Assembly: GCF_014898815.1 (NCBI RefSeq)
Contig: NW_026515541.1
Span: 2,666,001 to 2,730,000 of the forward strand
Source of the DNA: Panonychus citri
Taxonomy: Eukaryota > Arthropoda > Arachnida > Trombidiformes > Tetranychidae
Length of the DNA stretch: 64,000 bases
Reading direction: 5' to 3'
Shown here: positions 23,901 to 36,000 of the stretch, piece after piece
Layout: each line of letters begins with the position of its first letter
Numbering within the stretch: position 1 is the stretch's first letter
Made by a program: the position numbers and the translations under genes
The notes under the pieces: model-generated
Told to the model about the DNA's origin: nothing
The model's database searches: none
What the model saw: the letters and a program-made list of their open reading frames with translations, nothing else

Positions 23901-24274
23901 ATCGCAATAGTGACAATTTATTACAATTTACTAACCTGAATACAAGCTCTTACAACTTGTTCACCATATAAGATGTAAGGACCACAGGTATTGAGAACAA
24001 CCTTTGACTTTTCACACATTGACAATAGACTTTCCTCATCTGAAACATCAGCGATTATCAGGCCAACAGAGTCAAGATTTCGATCCAATTGAAGAGCCGT
24101 TTCCTTTAAAAGTGTCTCCAATTTTTCCTTATTTCTTCCAGCGATTGAAATTTTGAAAGATCTTTTGTCAATCTCTTCCCATAGAAGCAAATTACGGAAA
24201 ACATATTTACCAGTATAACCAGTGGCACCGAACACAGTGAAATCAAACTCCTTTTCACTCATGGTAAATTTCAA
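20941..24274 (-). CDS. SCCPDH: Saccharopine dehydrogenase-like oxidoreductase
   Basis: Two exons, 24274-23936 and 21900-20941, give 432 aa from the first ATG, or 428 aa from the second (MSEKEFDF), which matches the usual start. The N-terminus is a Rossmann fold with VFGATGYTG, then SIAGRNKEKLE, and VLNTCGPYILYGE before the splice. Exon 2 opens KKAHMVDVSGEP and includes GYDAIPSEIG, GTLHSLV and a hydrophobic segment (LLAILAFFYIGFMVFF) as in other SCCPDH proteins; the end is TPGFAFRGTTLRERL. Human SCCPDH is of the same size and linked to lipid droplets and membranes; its substrate is not settled, and this is not the lysine-pathway enzyme. The 2.0 kb intron contains the whole of lipocalin-like gene 2 on the opposite strand. 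Confidence 0.9.
22650..22658 (+). promoter_or_regulatory. TATA box of lipocalin-like gene 2
   Basis: TATATAAAA 87 bp upstream of the ATG, within the SCCPDH intron; same context as in copy 1. Confidence 0.6.
22745..23641 (+). CDS. Lipocalin-like secreted protein, copy 2 (nested in the SCCPDH intron)
   Basis: Exons 22745-22873, 22951-23087, 23154-23272, 23342-23434, 23523-23641; 198 aa. Exon lengths equal those of copy 1 exactly. The signal peptide and the GTCPTPTKP and FTGIKGWYEVG motifs are unchanged. Differences cluster in exon 3 (EVQSLWDKKVDY against EITSVFDEKVDY) and in exon 5 (RAKKRSIPDE). The gene lies wholly inside the SCCPDH intron, on the opposite strand. Similarity to copy 1 extends upstream to about 22290, beyond the TATA box, so it was copied with its own promoter. 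An insertion of about 110 bp at about 22380-22490 interrupts the upstream match. The alternative last exon is missing. Confidence 0.75.
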
Positions 24275-24988
24275 CTGAGACTATGAACTAAAAGATCAAC
24301 ACACAATAACACCGACAAGTTAACAAAAAGTCACAATTAAATTTGTCAATTTGTTTGAAGGAAATTGTTGGCAAATGAACAACAATTGAGATGAGAAAGG
24401 AAAACAACAACAAATACTCAAGGTTATCCTCGAATTGAGAAACACCAGACGGAGCCAAAGTCGATTGTTGAATTAAATTAATTTCTAAACATTCAATCAA
24501 TCAAATTAAAGATTTATTTTCAATTCGATGGAATCAATTAAAATAATCTCAATCATGATGGAAATTTGTACGAAATCAGACAGATGAATGAAGAGATAAA
24601 TGATTTAGCACTTTAATCTTGATTCGAAAATCGCGCCTTGGAAAACAGCTGATTTTCTGTCGCCAGAAGATTTGTTTTCATTGAGAAACTTTCGCTTATT
24701 TTAAAGTTAATTGTGTTCCTTTTGTCTGTGGCTTTAAATGCTATCAATTATCAGTTAATTAACTTGTCTAATTATGGCTCGAGATTATATGGGAAAGTAG
24801 AGGATAGGTAAGTCTTGTTTTCTTTTTTTGTCCCGGTTAAAACTCTTTTGGAACAACAATAATTAAATTTTAAATACTCATCTAAATGTGAGTTTAAGTT
24901 ACATTATTGGAAAAGTAATTAACTGATTTACTTGTTTTAGAAAATTTTTCTATTTTTAACAATTGACCAAGTGGAGCTGTGTAACAAT
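24275..24988. other. Divergent region between SCCPDH and SHPRH
   Basis: About 0.7 kb between head-to-head genes, presumably holding both promoters and a first non-coding part of SHPRH. No coding frame is supported. Confidence 0.45.
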
Positions 24989-27900
24989 ATGAATGAATCA
25001 ATCGAGTTAATTGATTGCACTCAGGATGATGACGAAGATCAATCTGAAAGCCTGGGCTATTTTAGAGTTTCTAGACGGAAAAATCAAAAAAGACGTAAAT
25101 TAGCTTTTGAAGCTAATCCGATTGTTGCAGAATTTGAAAATTCGACTGACTATTCTTTCCAAATTATTGGTACGTATTATCAAGATAGAATTCTTGATTA
25201 ACTGATCAATCTTGATAGTGATGCAATCGACACATGATTTGTATTAGTCATTGTTTTAAATTTGCTTTTCTTTCATTTTATCAGTTGATGGATATAACTC
25301 ACAATTTGCTTATAAAAAGCTGACCAGTTTTCACTTCGTTATTGATTCATCTGATTCAAATACCAATTTCGATTGCTCTGGATTCAAACGCGCCGCTTTA
25401 TTAGTTAGTGCCGATTATCTTACTTCCATGTTGGTACTTAGAAGAGGACTAGAAGTTATTGGTCTCACTGGGAACTTGGAACAAAAATTTTTTGATGACA
25501 CTACCTTCAATTATTGGAAACATGTTAATTTCATTTATTCAATTGAAAGTGACCAGTTGGATCTTCCATCAAACGAGATTAAAGGTGGAAGACGAATCAA
25601 AATTGACCTGTTTTTCAAATCAAATTTAGTTTTTGATTGTGCCCTAGACGATCAACCTTTTACAAATCAAAACTGTAATGTTTTAACCGTTATGAATGAA
25701 ATATTTAACCATCCAAAAGTTGATTTAAATGCAAACTATTCTGAACCTCATCTTGATGTTATGAGTTCAGTTCTTGAACAAGTCAGAAAGTGTCACGATC
25801 AACAGGAGTCTACAGTTTACTTAATCCAGCCAGAGAAACTTCGTCCAACTTTAAGAAATTATCAAAAAAAAGCTGTACAATGGATGTTGAAACGGGAAAA
25901 ACAGACTTCAGAATCTGATACAAAAAGTGACTCCAAACCTCATCCACTTTGGACTTTTAATAGTACATTAAATTTACAGTACAACTTTTATGGCGGATTT
26001 TTCCGATCAAGTAGAGATGAAATGATTCTTGGACCAAAGGCTCTTGGCGGTATTCTTGCCGATGAAATGGGACTTGGTAAAACTGTCGAAATATTGGCCT
26101 TATTGTTAACGCATCTTCGTCCTGAGTCTGAAATTGAAGCACCAGATATCGTGCCGCTGTCGGGTAAAAAACATCAAGCTCGATATTTGTGTCGATGTGG
26201 AGTGAAAACAAGGACTGAATATGCAACACCAATAAGTTGTCTTCGATGTAGATCAATTCAACATAAAGAATGTATCAAATTTAACGCAACTAAATGGAAA
26301 CACTTACCTTATTATTGTCCAAATTGTTGGGATGATCCAAATATAAGTAAACTTAAGTCACGAGCAACTTTCATCATTACTCCAAACTCAATTCATCACC
26401 AATGGAAACAAGAGATTCGTAAACACGTTGATTTAAGATCACTCAAAGTTCTGGAATACAAAGGAGTTTCTGCCAATTATATTTATCCTTACGAATTGGC
26501 TGATCAGGATATTGTGTTAGCTTCTTATGAAACACTTGCCAATGAATTAAGATTTGTTGACCTCCCGAAAGAGGAGAGATTACGTCGACCTAAAAGATTT
26601 AATCAACCACCTACACCTCTCACAGCAATCAATTGGTGGAGGGTAGTTCTTGACGAAGCTCAAATGGTGGAAAGTGTATCTACAAATGCTGCAACCATGG
26701 CGGGAATTTTATCAACGGTTAACCATTGGTGTGTCACCGGAACTCCAATTCAAAAAAGTGTCAACGATATTTTTGGCCTAATTATGTTCATCGGAGAAAA
26801 GCCATATTGTTCTAGACTATGGTGGAAACTGTTAATCGCTGATCCTTATTGTAAAGAAAATTCTGAACCTTTAACTAATCTTTTGAAAGAGTGTTTCTGG
26901 CGAAATACAAAGGACGATGTTGCCCGTGAATTGGGTCTACCTGAACGAACAGAACATATCATTAAGGTTGATCTTGCGCTTATTGAGAAGCATTTCTATG
27001 TTCGTCAAAAAGAAAAGTGTTTACGAATGTTCGCTGAATGCTGTCGTATGGCTTATCTAGATGATCTCGATGTCGCACTAAAACGCATGGACAATAAATC
27101 GTGTCAAATGCTGATGAATCCCTTGTTGAAATTACGTCAAGCTTGTTGTCATCCTCAAATCGCTGGAGCTCAAATCATGACCATGTCAAAGAAAACAATG
27201 ACAATGGAAGAGGTTCTAGAGACTATGATTAAACGAACCTCTTACGAATGTGAAGAGCATCATCGTAAACTTATAGCTTCTCTCAATGGTCAAGCGGGTA
27301 TTCAAATAATCAAAAAAGATTATTCTAAAGCCATTGAAATCTATCGAAGTGTTTTGACTTCTATCGAAAGTTTTAAAGAAAAATTTAGAACCGATAAACT
27401 TCAACTTTATCATACTCTTTACAATCTTACTGATATCATAAAGACAATTAAGGGTAAACAAAAGGACTCGATAACGCTATGTGAAGATACTGTTGGTGAT
27501 AAATCACCAACCACTGTGTCAATGGACCAAATTGGTAATACTCTTAGGGATGAAAATTTATCGACTGAAACTGATTCAATTCGAAATGAATATTTAGCCA
27601 CTGCCGATACAGCGATCCAAGAAGCAAGAGAACAATTGAAATCTATTATGGAAAATACTTCATCTCAAGTGTCGATTTTATCATCAGATTGGTGGATAGA
27701 AGCTCTTGGTATGATAATCGATAAAAATGAAGAAGCTGCATTTACGAGTAGATTAAAAGAAGGACTTGAAGAACGTGCTCTCCGTAGTTTGGTTAAACAA
27801 GGAAAAGTTTATCAATATTTGACAGGAAAACATCGACAAATATCTGGACTCGAATTAATCATTGTCATGAGTTTAGATGAAATTAAAATGATTCGAGAAA

Positions 27901-29479
27901 AGCTAATTGATTCTGTTGTTAGCATGAAATCCAAGCCTGATGACCTTGAATTTAATCAAGCTATTGAATGTCACTTGAGACCTGGTAAAGATGAAGAAGG
28001 TAACATTGCGCCAGGACCAAAATGTTCCTACTGTTTAATTCACGAGACGTTCAACGATTATGAAGGAAAATTGTACTTTCTACTTGAAAAACAGAAAATC
28101 AACAGAAAACGTCGATTTGCAGATGAAGATGAAGATGAAGTTGATGTAAATATTTTAGAAGAGCAGAGAAAAGGTAATTGGTCTAAAAGTGAAACTGAAC
28201 AAGTTCTAAAAACTATCAGTAGCTTTATTTCAAAGTACGATAATTCCACCGAGAGTCAGAGAGAAAAAGCCAAGAAAATGTTGGAACTTTTCGAACAGCT
28301 GAAGAAGGAATTTCGAGCTTTAAGATCCGTTTGGATCAGTATTTTCGATTTCGTCTCAAGATTAGACGAACTCAATATGGCCACTATTCGATTGAGAAAA
28401 ATTCATCGCAACGAACTCAAACCTGATGAATCAATAAATTATATTCTGGAAGCTCATGAGATTGAACCAAATTTAATTCAGCTCCAAGCTGACGAGAAAA
28501 TTTCTAAAGCTGATCTTCAGAAAAATCTTTCTCATCTTAATTTTCTGACTAATCTTAAAAAATCAAATTTCTGCAAGGAAGGAGGGTCGAACCCAGAACC
28601 ATGTCCAGTTTGTATGCACCTTCTTGGGAAAACTTGGAGCTCACTTAGTTGTGGCCATTCTTACTGTTTGTCTTGTTGTAATCTCATGATCGATGATAGC
28701 GGTGCCGAGATGGACAAACCTGAGGGACAATTCAGATCAATTAGATGTCCTATTTGTCGACAATTCACCAAAATCAATGATATTATCCATGTTGCCACAA
28801 ACAGTGTTAATTCGGACGAAGATAAGATCCAGGTTAAAGGTTCGTGGTCGTCAAAAGTCGAGGAAATTGTACGAACTTTGCTGCAAATTCGTTCGAAAGC
28901 ACCGTCAGACAAATGTCTCCTTTTCTCAAGTTGGACCTCGTTTCTTATCCTGATTGGTCGAGCTTTATCTGAGAATGGAATTAGTCACATTCTCGCCGAT
29001 AAACCAAAAAAATTCACAATTAAAATTGATGAATTTAAAACTGGTGACATTTCGGTTCTTTTGATGCCAATTCATCTTGGATCAAAAGGTCTTAATCTTA
29101 TCGAAGCGAATCATGCGCTGCTGGTCGAACCTCTTTTAGATCCATCTCACGAATATCAGGCCATCGGTAGAATCCATAGAATTGGTCAGACAAAGTAAGT
29201 GACCTTGATTTCCATCCAAAATTTAGCTGAGACTTTTGTTCACTAATTGATTAATTGTTTCCCTTTATATCCATTTCTTATCTTAGGCCAACTCATGTCT
29301 ATCGATTCATTGTGAACCAAACAATCGAGGAAAAGATCAACGAAATGTTTTCTCTCTCATTTAATTACAATGCATATTCTAATTTAATTGATAACCAAGG
29401 AGTTTGTAATACTGTGAAAGATATTTATGATCTTCTTCTAGCCGATGTATCATCGAAAATGGAAATCGAAAACGATTAG
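24989..29479 (+). CDS. SHPRH: SHPRH-type E3 ubiquitin ligase (SNF2 helicase, PHD, RING)
   Basis: Exons 24989-25169, 25285-29194, 29287-29479 join in frame to 1427 aa; ATG at 24989. The SNF2 ATPase starts with LRPTLRNYQKKAVQWML, with Walker A GILADEMGLGKT at about 317-327. Inserted after it is a PHD finger (YLCRCGVKTRTE...CLRC...HKEC...YYCPNCW, about 362-410). Motif II is VVLDEAQMVE (about 514), motif III WCVTGTPIQ. A long helical insert leads to a RING (CPVCMHLLGK...CGHSYC..C...CPICRQ, about 1166-1222), then the second helicase lobe ending in AIGRIHRIGQTKPTHVYRF. Known role of the family: nuclear, polyubiquitylates PCNA with Rad5/HLTF-like activity in DNA-damage tolerance. The human protein is longer (about 1680 aa); a linker-histone (H15) domain is not evident here. 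Confidence 0.95.
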
Positions 29480-30115
29480 AATCAATGATCGTCCAATAAT
29501 TCACAAAACTTTTTTTGAATCAACTAGAATTATTTCAATCAACTAACTGTATTTTTTACCATCTTTAAATATTATTAATTAAACGTTTTATTTTTTTTAC
29601 ACTACTAATCGTAAATTGGTTTTATTGTGACGAGAAAAAGATCCAAGAAAAGATTTTCAGAATTGAAAATTTCGTTACCGATTCTTTTGGATAAAAGTAA
29701 AAAATCTGAATATCATCTAACTTTCCCAAGAATATATAATATTAAGTAACTGGATTTTAATTTTTCCACTAATTGACTAAATTCATTTCACGAGAAACCT
29801 CAAGGTCGTCAAGTTAATCGAATGCGGAAGCATAAATTTAATATCGAACTTTTTCTCTTTTCAAATTTCCCGCTTTTCGTTTGTGACGTTTGAGTGTCGA
29901 TGGAAACTCTTTGGGGGGAAGATGTTGATCGTTGGTTAGTGTAACCTTTTAATTTTGTTTTTCTGAGGAAGAGACAGAAAACTTTTCATTTTTATTGTAA
30001 CAATTAAATTTAATTGTTTTAGTTTATTTTTATTCTTTTTTGTTTCTTAATTTGCTTAATTTGGGTCAATGTTTTTCTTTAATAATGAGTGACTCTCCAG
30101 TTTTGTTTGGAAATT
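29480..30115. other. Intergenic
   Basis: SHPRH 3' UTR and promoter of the next gene. No coding frame recognised. Confidence 0.4.
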
Positions 30116-30904
30116 ATGTTTAATTTGTTTTCTTCTTTTAGTTTAATTTCCTCTTCTTCTTATTGTGTCATCTCTATTTCCATTTTTCTTCTCACCGTAA
30201 AGGTCAATTTAACTTCTGGTCATGTTGGTCAACCTTGTAACATCTTCGGCATTTGTTGGCCTCCGAGTATTCACATTTACTGTGATGATAATCATGTCTG
30301 TAGATGTAGACCTGAAACCCCCGTAATCGTTGGTCCACATCAATGTAAACGTAACAAATCTCATGGAGATAAATGTTCAACTGACCAGGAATGTATTTAC
30401 TCGGATAACTATTCTTTCTGTGATTCAAATCTGTGTAATTGTGTTACTAATTATACTTATGATCCTTACCTGATGAAATGTTTACACACTTCAATTCAAC
30501 AACGGTCAAGTTTCAATGCTTTTTACACAATGTTATCTTCGGCAGCCTTATGGATAATCTTGTTACTCATCGCTCTATTTATTAGTATTCCTTGTTGTTT
30601 GGCTTTTCTTTACCATTGTGTTTGTTACGAGAAGTCAACGGGAGATTCTAACCTGTGCCGAGATACAAGTATTAGATTAAGACTGGCCGAAAGTGGAGTA
30701 AATCTGAATGAGGAAGCAAGAGAATGTAATGGAAATATGAGAAATGGAGGAGATGGAACTCGAATTTCATTGCGTCACGATGAATTATCTTCTCGACAAT
30801 CCTATGAATTAAGCTGCTTAGATGAACCCCCTCCATCCTACGACGAAGCTTGTAAACGATGTCAAACGGAACCAATTTTGTCCGAACAACGAAATGATAA
30901 CTAA
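30116..30904 (+). CDS. Type I membrane protein with cysteine-rich ectodomain and PPxY tail
   Basis: Single-exon frame, 262 aa from the ATG at 30116; the frame is open further upstream but without ATG. It has an N-terminal hydrophobic signal (about 1-30), then a cysteine-rich ectodomain (GQPCNIFGIC ... HVCRCRP ... GDKCSTDQEC ... NLCNC ... MKC) with spacing like EB modules or EGF-like repeats. One membrane span follows (AALWIILLLIALFISIPCCL), then a cytoplasmic tail with PPPSYDEA, a PPxY motif of the kind bound by WW domains of Nedd4-type ligases. Several N-x-S/T sites lie in the ectodomain. Which protein it is cannot be said; a receptor or adaptor role is inference. Confidence 0.7.
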   Translation: MFNLFSSFSLISSSSYCVISISIFLLTVKVNLTSGHVGQPCNIFGICWPPSIHIYCDDNHVCRCRPETPVIVGPHQCKRNKSHGDKCSTDQECIYSDNYSFCDSNLCNCVTNYTYDPYLMKCLHTSIQQRSSFNAFYTMLSSAALWIILLLIALFISIPCCLAFLYHCVCYEKSTGDSNLCRDTSIRLRLAESGVNLNEEARECNGNMRNGGDGTRISLRHDELSSRQSYELSCLDEPPPSYDEACKRCQTEPILSEQRNDN

Positions 30905-32116
30905 TCCATATCCGACTTCATTTCATTCAATTGATTTTAAACTTTTCTATCTGATCACCTTGGAAATCAGGTGTGCCAATAACATTACTATTCATTGGAT
31001 TTATTTTGTTCTCTCCATTATCATTGTTCTGTTATTATTCTATTATCCTGGAGGAAACGCAATTCAATCGTCTTCCTCTACAATGAAGCCAAAAAAACCA
31101 AGCAATAGGAAATCGAAGTCCTTATAATCTTGGAAATGGATCAATGGTTCATAACAAATTAACGAGATAAATTTAATCTGCCACTAACTTGAAATCATCA
31201 TCACATGAACCTCGATTCAATTACAGTGATAACAACGTGCATTTAATTACAGCTCTATCTTTTTTATATTTTTCTTTTGATCATCGATAAAATTGATGTT
31301 TCATCGTAACTAAATATGGCTCATCATCGACCAATAATTAACACATTACCAATAGAGTTGAACATAATCACAATTAATCTTCCATACACATAATAAATGT
31401 GTAAATATAAGGAGATGACAAAAACCTTTAAATCTGATTTGGAATACACTGAAATCAACTATTTAACTTAATCATCAAGCTAATTTCCTCATTTACGATT
31501 CAAAGCTTATCCAAGGGGCAATAACTTTCAACCAAAGTCACACAAACTTCATTTGATATCAGCAATCGAGTCAACGAAAGCACAATTAATATTTTAAATC
31601 AAAGACCAATCATATCATCGATTCCTTTAATTCTTGACTCTTTCTCTTTGAATACAAAATTTACCTTAATCAAAAGCATAATAATGTCTCTAATCTCCAT
31701 GTAATTAACCAATAATTCCCATCAATCAAAAGCAAAAGAGAGACAAAGACCTAACCATCACTAATTCCAGTCCTCAATCATATACAATTAGAAGATAAAC
31801 TGATTGTAAATTGTAAAAAAAGTCAATGTTCCCTCCAGTTCATCAACTATTATTATGTATTTGAGACGCAAGTTAAAAGTGCCTCAAAACGACACAAAGA
31901 AATCAAAACAATTTATCATCAAATAAGAATATTTTTTCTTATCATCTCAATCATTTAATTACTGTCTCCATAAATCTAATCCTTGATTGTGAATCTGATT
32001 TAACATTAACCAGATCATCAGTAAATATGAATCATATTACTCTCATCACCGTCGGATCTGTTTGATTATCTTTCATGAAAAAGATTCATTGACAATTAAT
32101 TTATAGCTTAATAAAG
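30905..32116. other. Intergenic, nothing recognised
   Basis: 1.2 kb of AT-rich sequence. A 102-codon frame at 30822-31127 overlaps the end of the membrane-protein gene in another frame and is not supported. Confidence 0.4.
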
Positions 32117-33218
32117 TTACAAAGTTTAAAGGGAACAAGATGAAGACAAGAGAGAGTAAAAGAAAGCAAGAAACAGAAAGAGAAAGAGAAGATAATGAAG
32201 ACAAGAAAGACGAGAAAGATAAAGGGGAGAGAGAGCGAAAAATTGATAGTAATAGTAAGTTATTGTTTTCTCATCATCATGAAGGTGACTTTGTGTCATA
32301 AAAAATGAAGGTCAACCCATGGATCTGTATCGGAATCAAAAAGCCTTTCAGAAGAAAGTAAAAGAGTTTCAAAGAGAATCAAATTAATGGAAATGTTTAG
32401 ACTCCAGAAAGTGATTAAGAAGATAAAATGATGTTTCATGATTATCACCATGATGATGATGAAAGACGATGTTGGAATTGTCGGAGAAGAAAAAAATATG
32501 ATTGTGTACACACAATATCTGTGTAAACAATTATTTCATCGAGTTGAATGTAACTGTAATTAAGAATTGATTATCATCATCATGGTTAATTGTGGTTACT
32601 ATTTTTTTACACATAAAAACCAGAACGACTGATTAACTGTTATTAACTGTTTAGCTTATGAAAGTTCATGAAAATTATTTTTTTTTGAAATCTATTGTTG
32701 GTAATAAAATATTGTTACAGTTTAATTTGAAAATCGAAATCATTATTTCACCAGCAATTAACAGAACCGGGTTTTTTAGCAATACAAATACAATTGTTCT
32801 AATAGCTAATAATTAGTTTGATAATTTGATAATAACAATCAACTGGTAGTTAAAATTATTAATTTGATTGACAGTTTCATCTACTTGTCAATACTAAGCA
32901 AGTGACAATTAAAAAGCCAAGTAGTTAACTGATCTCGACAAGAAATGTTTATTTAATCTTATCAGAATGATTCACTTACTATTACTAATCAATTTCCAGT
33001 TTTTAATTGGTAACAATTAATACCTTGTGCAGAAAAAATTAAGCAAGAGTGTTGATTAAAATGTAATTAGCTGATTACCTTTATTTTGTCACTGTTTATA
33101 TTAAGACCATTAATCAATCATGATAAAGTTTAATTATCGTATTTTTATCTTTAAACTTAATGATGATGATTAAATGATCCAATTGTTGATCATTGATATT
33201 AACACTATTCTGGTGAAG
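32117..33218. repeat. Left arm of a 1.1 kb inverted repeat
   Basis: This stretch is the reverse complement of 44553-45648, nearly identical along its whole length. The differences I see are a 6 bp AGAAAG unit near 32180 and a few single bases. Match ends abruptly at TTACAAAG (32117) and TGGTGAAG (33218). Each arm holds the same 71-codon frame (32511-32296 minus; 45260-45475 plus), which starts at GTG, not ATG, and probably is not a gene. No terminal repeats or transposase are seen in the arm. Confidence 0.85.
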
Positions 33219-33433
33219 AAATTGATTCCAACTTGATTACCTTGATTGACTTATCATTGATCAAGGATATTCAATTGTGATTCATATTCACTCACCATAA
33301 ATCAAACCATTAAGGTTAATTGTAGCTGAATTGATTACAATGACACTTAAATCACGATGTTTTCGTTTGTTTCAAATCCATTTAGATGTAACAAAATGGA
33401 CAAATACAATGTAACATCAATAGATTAGGTCGC

Positions 33434-33650
33434 AGTTGGACACAGCGATCAAACCGTTTATAATACTAATGAGATTGGTGATGCTTACCAGTAAAACCTT
33501 AATGTTGAGAAAAGGAGCAACTAGAGATCAGTGAGTAAATTATCGAATTGAAATGAAAGAAATATATTGACAAGACAATTAATTGTTCAACAGAGAAGTT
33601 CAATCTCTTTAGGGCAAAAAAGTTGATTATGTTGTCGGTGATTTCGATAA
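33434..33650 (+). pseudogene. Lipocalin-like fragment P1a (exons 2-3)
   Basis: Matches the middle of lipocalin-like exon 2 (GTTGGACACAGCGAT), intron 2 and the start of exon 3 up to GGTGATTTCGAT. A 1 kb insertion then interrupts it. Exon 1 and the promoter are missing and the donor is changed (AGATCAGTGAGT). Confidence 0.75.
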
Positions 33651-34318
33651 CTTCTTCTTCGACACCTTCATCAATATCGGTATCTTCGTCATAAGGTGAC
33701 ATTGTTTTCTTCCGGCTTGGCATCTTTCTACCAGCTCGACCATCTTGAGCTAAACTCCAAATACCCTTCCCAGGACATGGTTGCTCGCAAGAAGAAGTAC
33801 AATTATGATTCGGAGCTCCTGGAAACTTGCAACGATCCTTCTCGTGCCGAGTGCCATTACCTTCACGGGCGAAAGGACTGTCACAATATTGACAGTAATA
33901 TTTATTGGGATCACGTTCAGGATCATTGTCAAGCAAGAAGACCATAATAATTTACGATCAGCAGGTTTAAGACCATAAGGAACTTCTCTTAAAGTAGATG
34001 ATTTGACACTGGTTATATCAGCATTTAAACTGAGTGTATTTTTCCATTTAATAACGCTGACATTTTGCCATTTTCCATTTACCTTAATTCGTTGGGACCG
34101 AACAATACGACTGATCTCATATTCCCCATCAGCAGATTGAGCAGTTTCTTTAACAGGTGAATCAGTTTTGGTTCAATATTGGTGGTCAATCGGGGACGTT
34201 TATTTTGTTCAGGTGAAACTGAACGCAAGTGGGCAAAATCCTTACGAGGACACTTGACAGCAATTGGAGGTGTTGGTCTGGAATTGACAACACCAGTACT
34301 AATTGGATGACGAGTCAT
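33651..34318 (-). pseudogene. Broken gene with a C2HC-like finger, inserted in a lipocalin-like relic
   Basis: On the minus strand an ATG at 34318 opens MTRHPISTGVVNSRPTPPIA. One-base frame changes near 34165 and 33930 are needed to continue through EYEISRIVRSQRIKVNGKWQ, a segment that loosely recalls a chromo-type fold, and then YYCQYCDSPFAREGNGTRHE with a following DRC (C-x2-C...H...C). The frame then runs into acidic residues and the lipocalin border. Protein-like composition in all three pieces argues for a real but broken coding region. I do not recognise the family. Confidence 0.45.
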
Positions 34319-34389
34319 GGTAAAAGTTGGTGAGGAATAAAATAAAGAAAACTTGGACAATAGAAAATTCAGAAAACTGTCTACAATTT

Positions 34390-34670
34390 CACGGAGTGAA
34401 TAATGATGAAGTGGTGGAAAATGTCACGCTTCTTATACTGACCAGCCCTAAATTTTAACCAATCAAAGCTCTTTGTGAGTTAAACACCAACTTTGACCCT
34501 ACGAGAACTCCCACCGGAGGATAAAAGGAGCTTAGTTTATGACCCGAGAGGCAATATAATCTTGTTAATCCTCGAGTGCAGTTGCACTTTTTACTTTAAG
34601 CCTCTTTACGAATAAAGATTATTTTCATTTTTAACCCTAATCAGTTTCAGTTTTAAGTTCCAACTAGAAA
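34390..34670 (+). mobile_element. Possible LTR-like end beside the broken gene
   Basis: Read on the plus strand it has an ACCAATCAAAG box (about 34458), GGATAAAAGGAG (about 34520), and GAATAAAGATT (about 34611) in the order CCAAT, TATA-like, poly(A) signal, ending just before the lipocalin sequence resumes. This order suits a retroelement LTR, but I found no second copy in the window. It could equally be the promoter of the broken minus-strand gene. Confidence 0.25.
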
Positions 34671-34800
34671 GTTGTTACAATATTGTCTGTGATTTCGATG
34701 ACAAATCTTATTATGACATTTGAGCTGATGGTGAGCCAGTTTAATTCAAATACACTGATGAAGGTGAGAATCAACAATAAGATTGAAACACTGAGATCTG
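34671..34800 (+). pseudogene. Lipocalin-like fragment P1b (exon 3 continued)
   Basis: The lipocalin sequence resumes with GTGATTTCGATGACAAATCT and runs through the end of exon 3 and into intron 3 (AGAATCAACAATAAGATTGA). An in-frame TGA replaces a codon in the acidic loop, so it is non-functional. Together with 33434-33650 it forms one relic split by an insertion. Confidence 0.75.
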
Positions 34801-34804
34801 AATC

Positions 34805-36000
34805 ACCTTATTTCTTGAGTTCATCCAATAGTGCGTTTTTGTTCTCCGTTTGTGATCGGCCGATCCAACCGAATTCTCAAATGTTTTAGCATTTCTATGC
34901 GGACAATCTGTGAAATGCATGGTTAATTGTGGAGCGTATCAATACCAAGTTGTAAGTATTTAAGAACATTATGTCATTACATTAAAGATGGATCGATATC
35001 AACAATCATACAAACTTTTCTATTGTCACTCAATTTAGAAATGAAACGGAAATGAAAAAAACAAATTATTATAATTGATCAAAAGTTATTTTAATTGTTT
35101 CAACTATTGCATTTGATTGTACAACTAAAAGACTTACTGTTACACTTTCGATTCCACCACTTTGTGTCGGTTGACTTTGATCAATGAGATACAGAAAAAC
35201 GAGTGTCTTCGACTCATGGAAGTATCTGGAATGTTTTCCAAAGTGTTTTTTGTTGATTCGTAGATCCAATTGAATAGATGCTAAAAGCTTCTTCGAACGA
35301 TGTAACAAGAACTGACTGTTGTTTAGTTTGGGTTGAATATGCTCATCATCAGTAAAAAAGGGAAGAGGTGGAATTGAGCCATCCGATGGAAGAGCCAAAA
35401 GGTCATAAATGAAATTGCTTTAAGTTGAAGTGTGATAAGTAAAAAGCATGTTGATATGAAATATTATTTTCTTCTTTATTGCCAACTGCATGACTATCGT
35501 TGTTTTCAATGTTCGAGAGAGCTGATTCTTGGTCAGTTGAGTCCGAAGAATCAATTTTCCCACATGGATCGATAATAAAAGAACGTTTAGAAAAAATCAT
35601 TCCCAGCGCAAGTGAAACTAAACCAGGGTCAGAACTTTGATCTTCAATTGACCCTTTCATCGTGTATGATTGTCCAATACAGAAGAGCAAACCATTGACT
35701 CCGTTGAGAACGTCGTTAATTAAAGGTAAACAGCATTTGGAGAATACGCTTTTTTGACTCACCGAATCATCTAAAAGCTCAGTAAATGCGAATAACCTCA
35801 TGAAATCACCTTTATCCCTATTGGAATCACTTTTTCTCAAATCAACAGATAAAATGTTGGAATCAATCACTTTATAAGGTCCATTCTCTTCACCTGAGGA
35901 CTTGGTCGAAGGTTTAATTCTCAAGAAATGAGCAAATTTTGACGATAATAATTCATTACAAGGTGAAAGGTCAACACAATTCAAATTATCCATTACAGTT
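34805..36000 (-). pseudogene. Gene D': broken copy of the degenerate kinesin
   Basis: 35993-35403 is almost identical to gene D exon 1, including the five-residue P-loop deletion. The frame then breaks in the HFEIYGNYIYDLL region and continues shifted (35398-35069). A degraded copy of the start of exon 3 follows at about 34810-35040; exon 2 and the coiled-coil tail are absent. It sits divergently beside lipocalin-like gene 3, as gene D sits beside gene 1. The P-loop loss therefore predates the duplication. Confidence 0.85.

Noticed and set aside
30822..31127. 102-codon plus-strand frame with a membrane-like stretch
   Set aside because: It overlaps the PPxY membrane-protein gene in another frame and runs into its 3' UTR.
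32296..32511. 71-codon frame, identical copy at 45260-45475
   Set aside because: It is duplicated only because it lies in the inverted-repeat arms. It starts with GTG and has no family resemblance.
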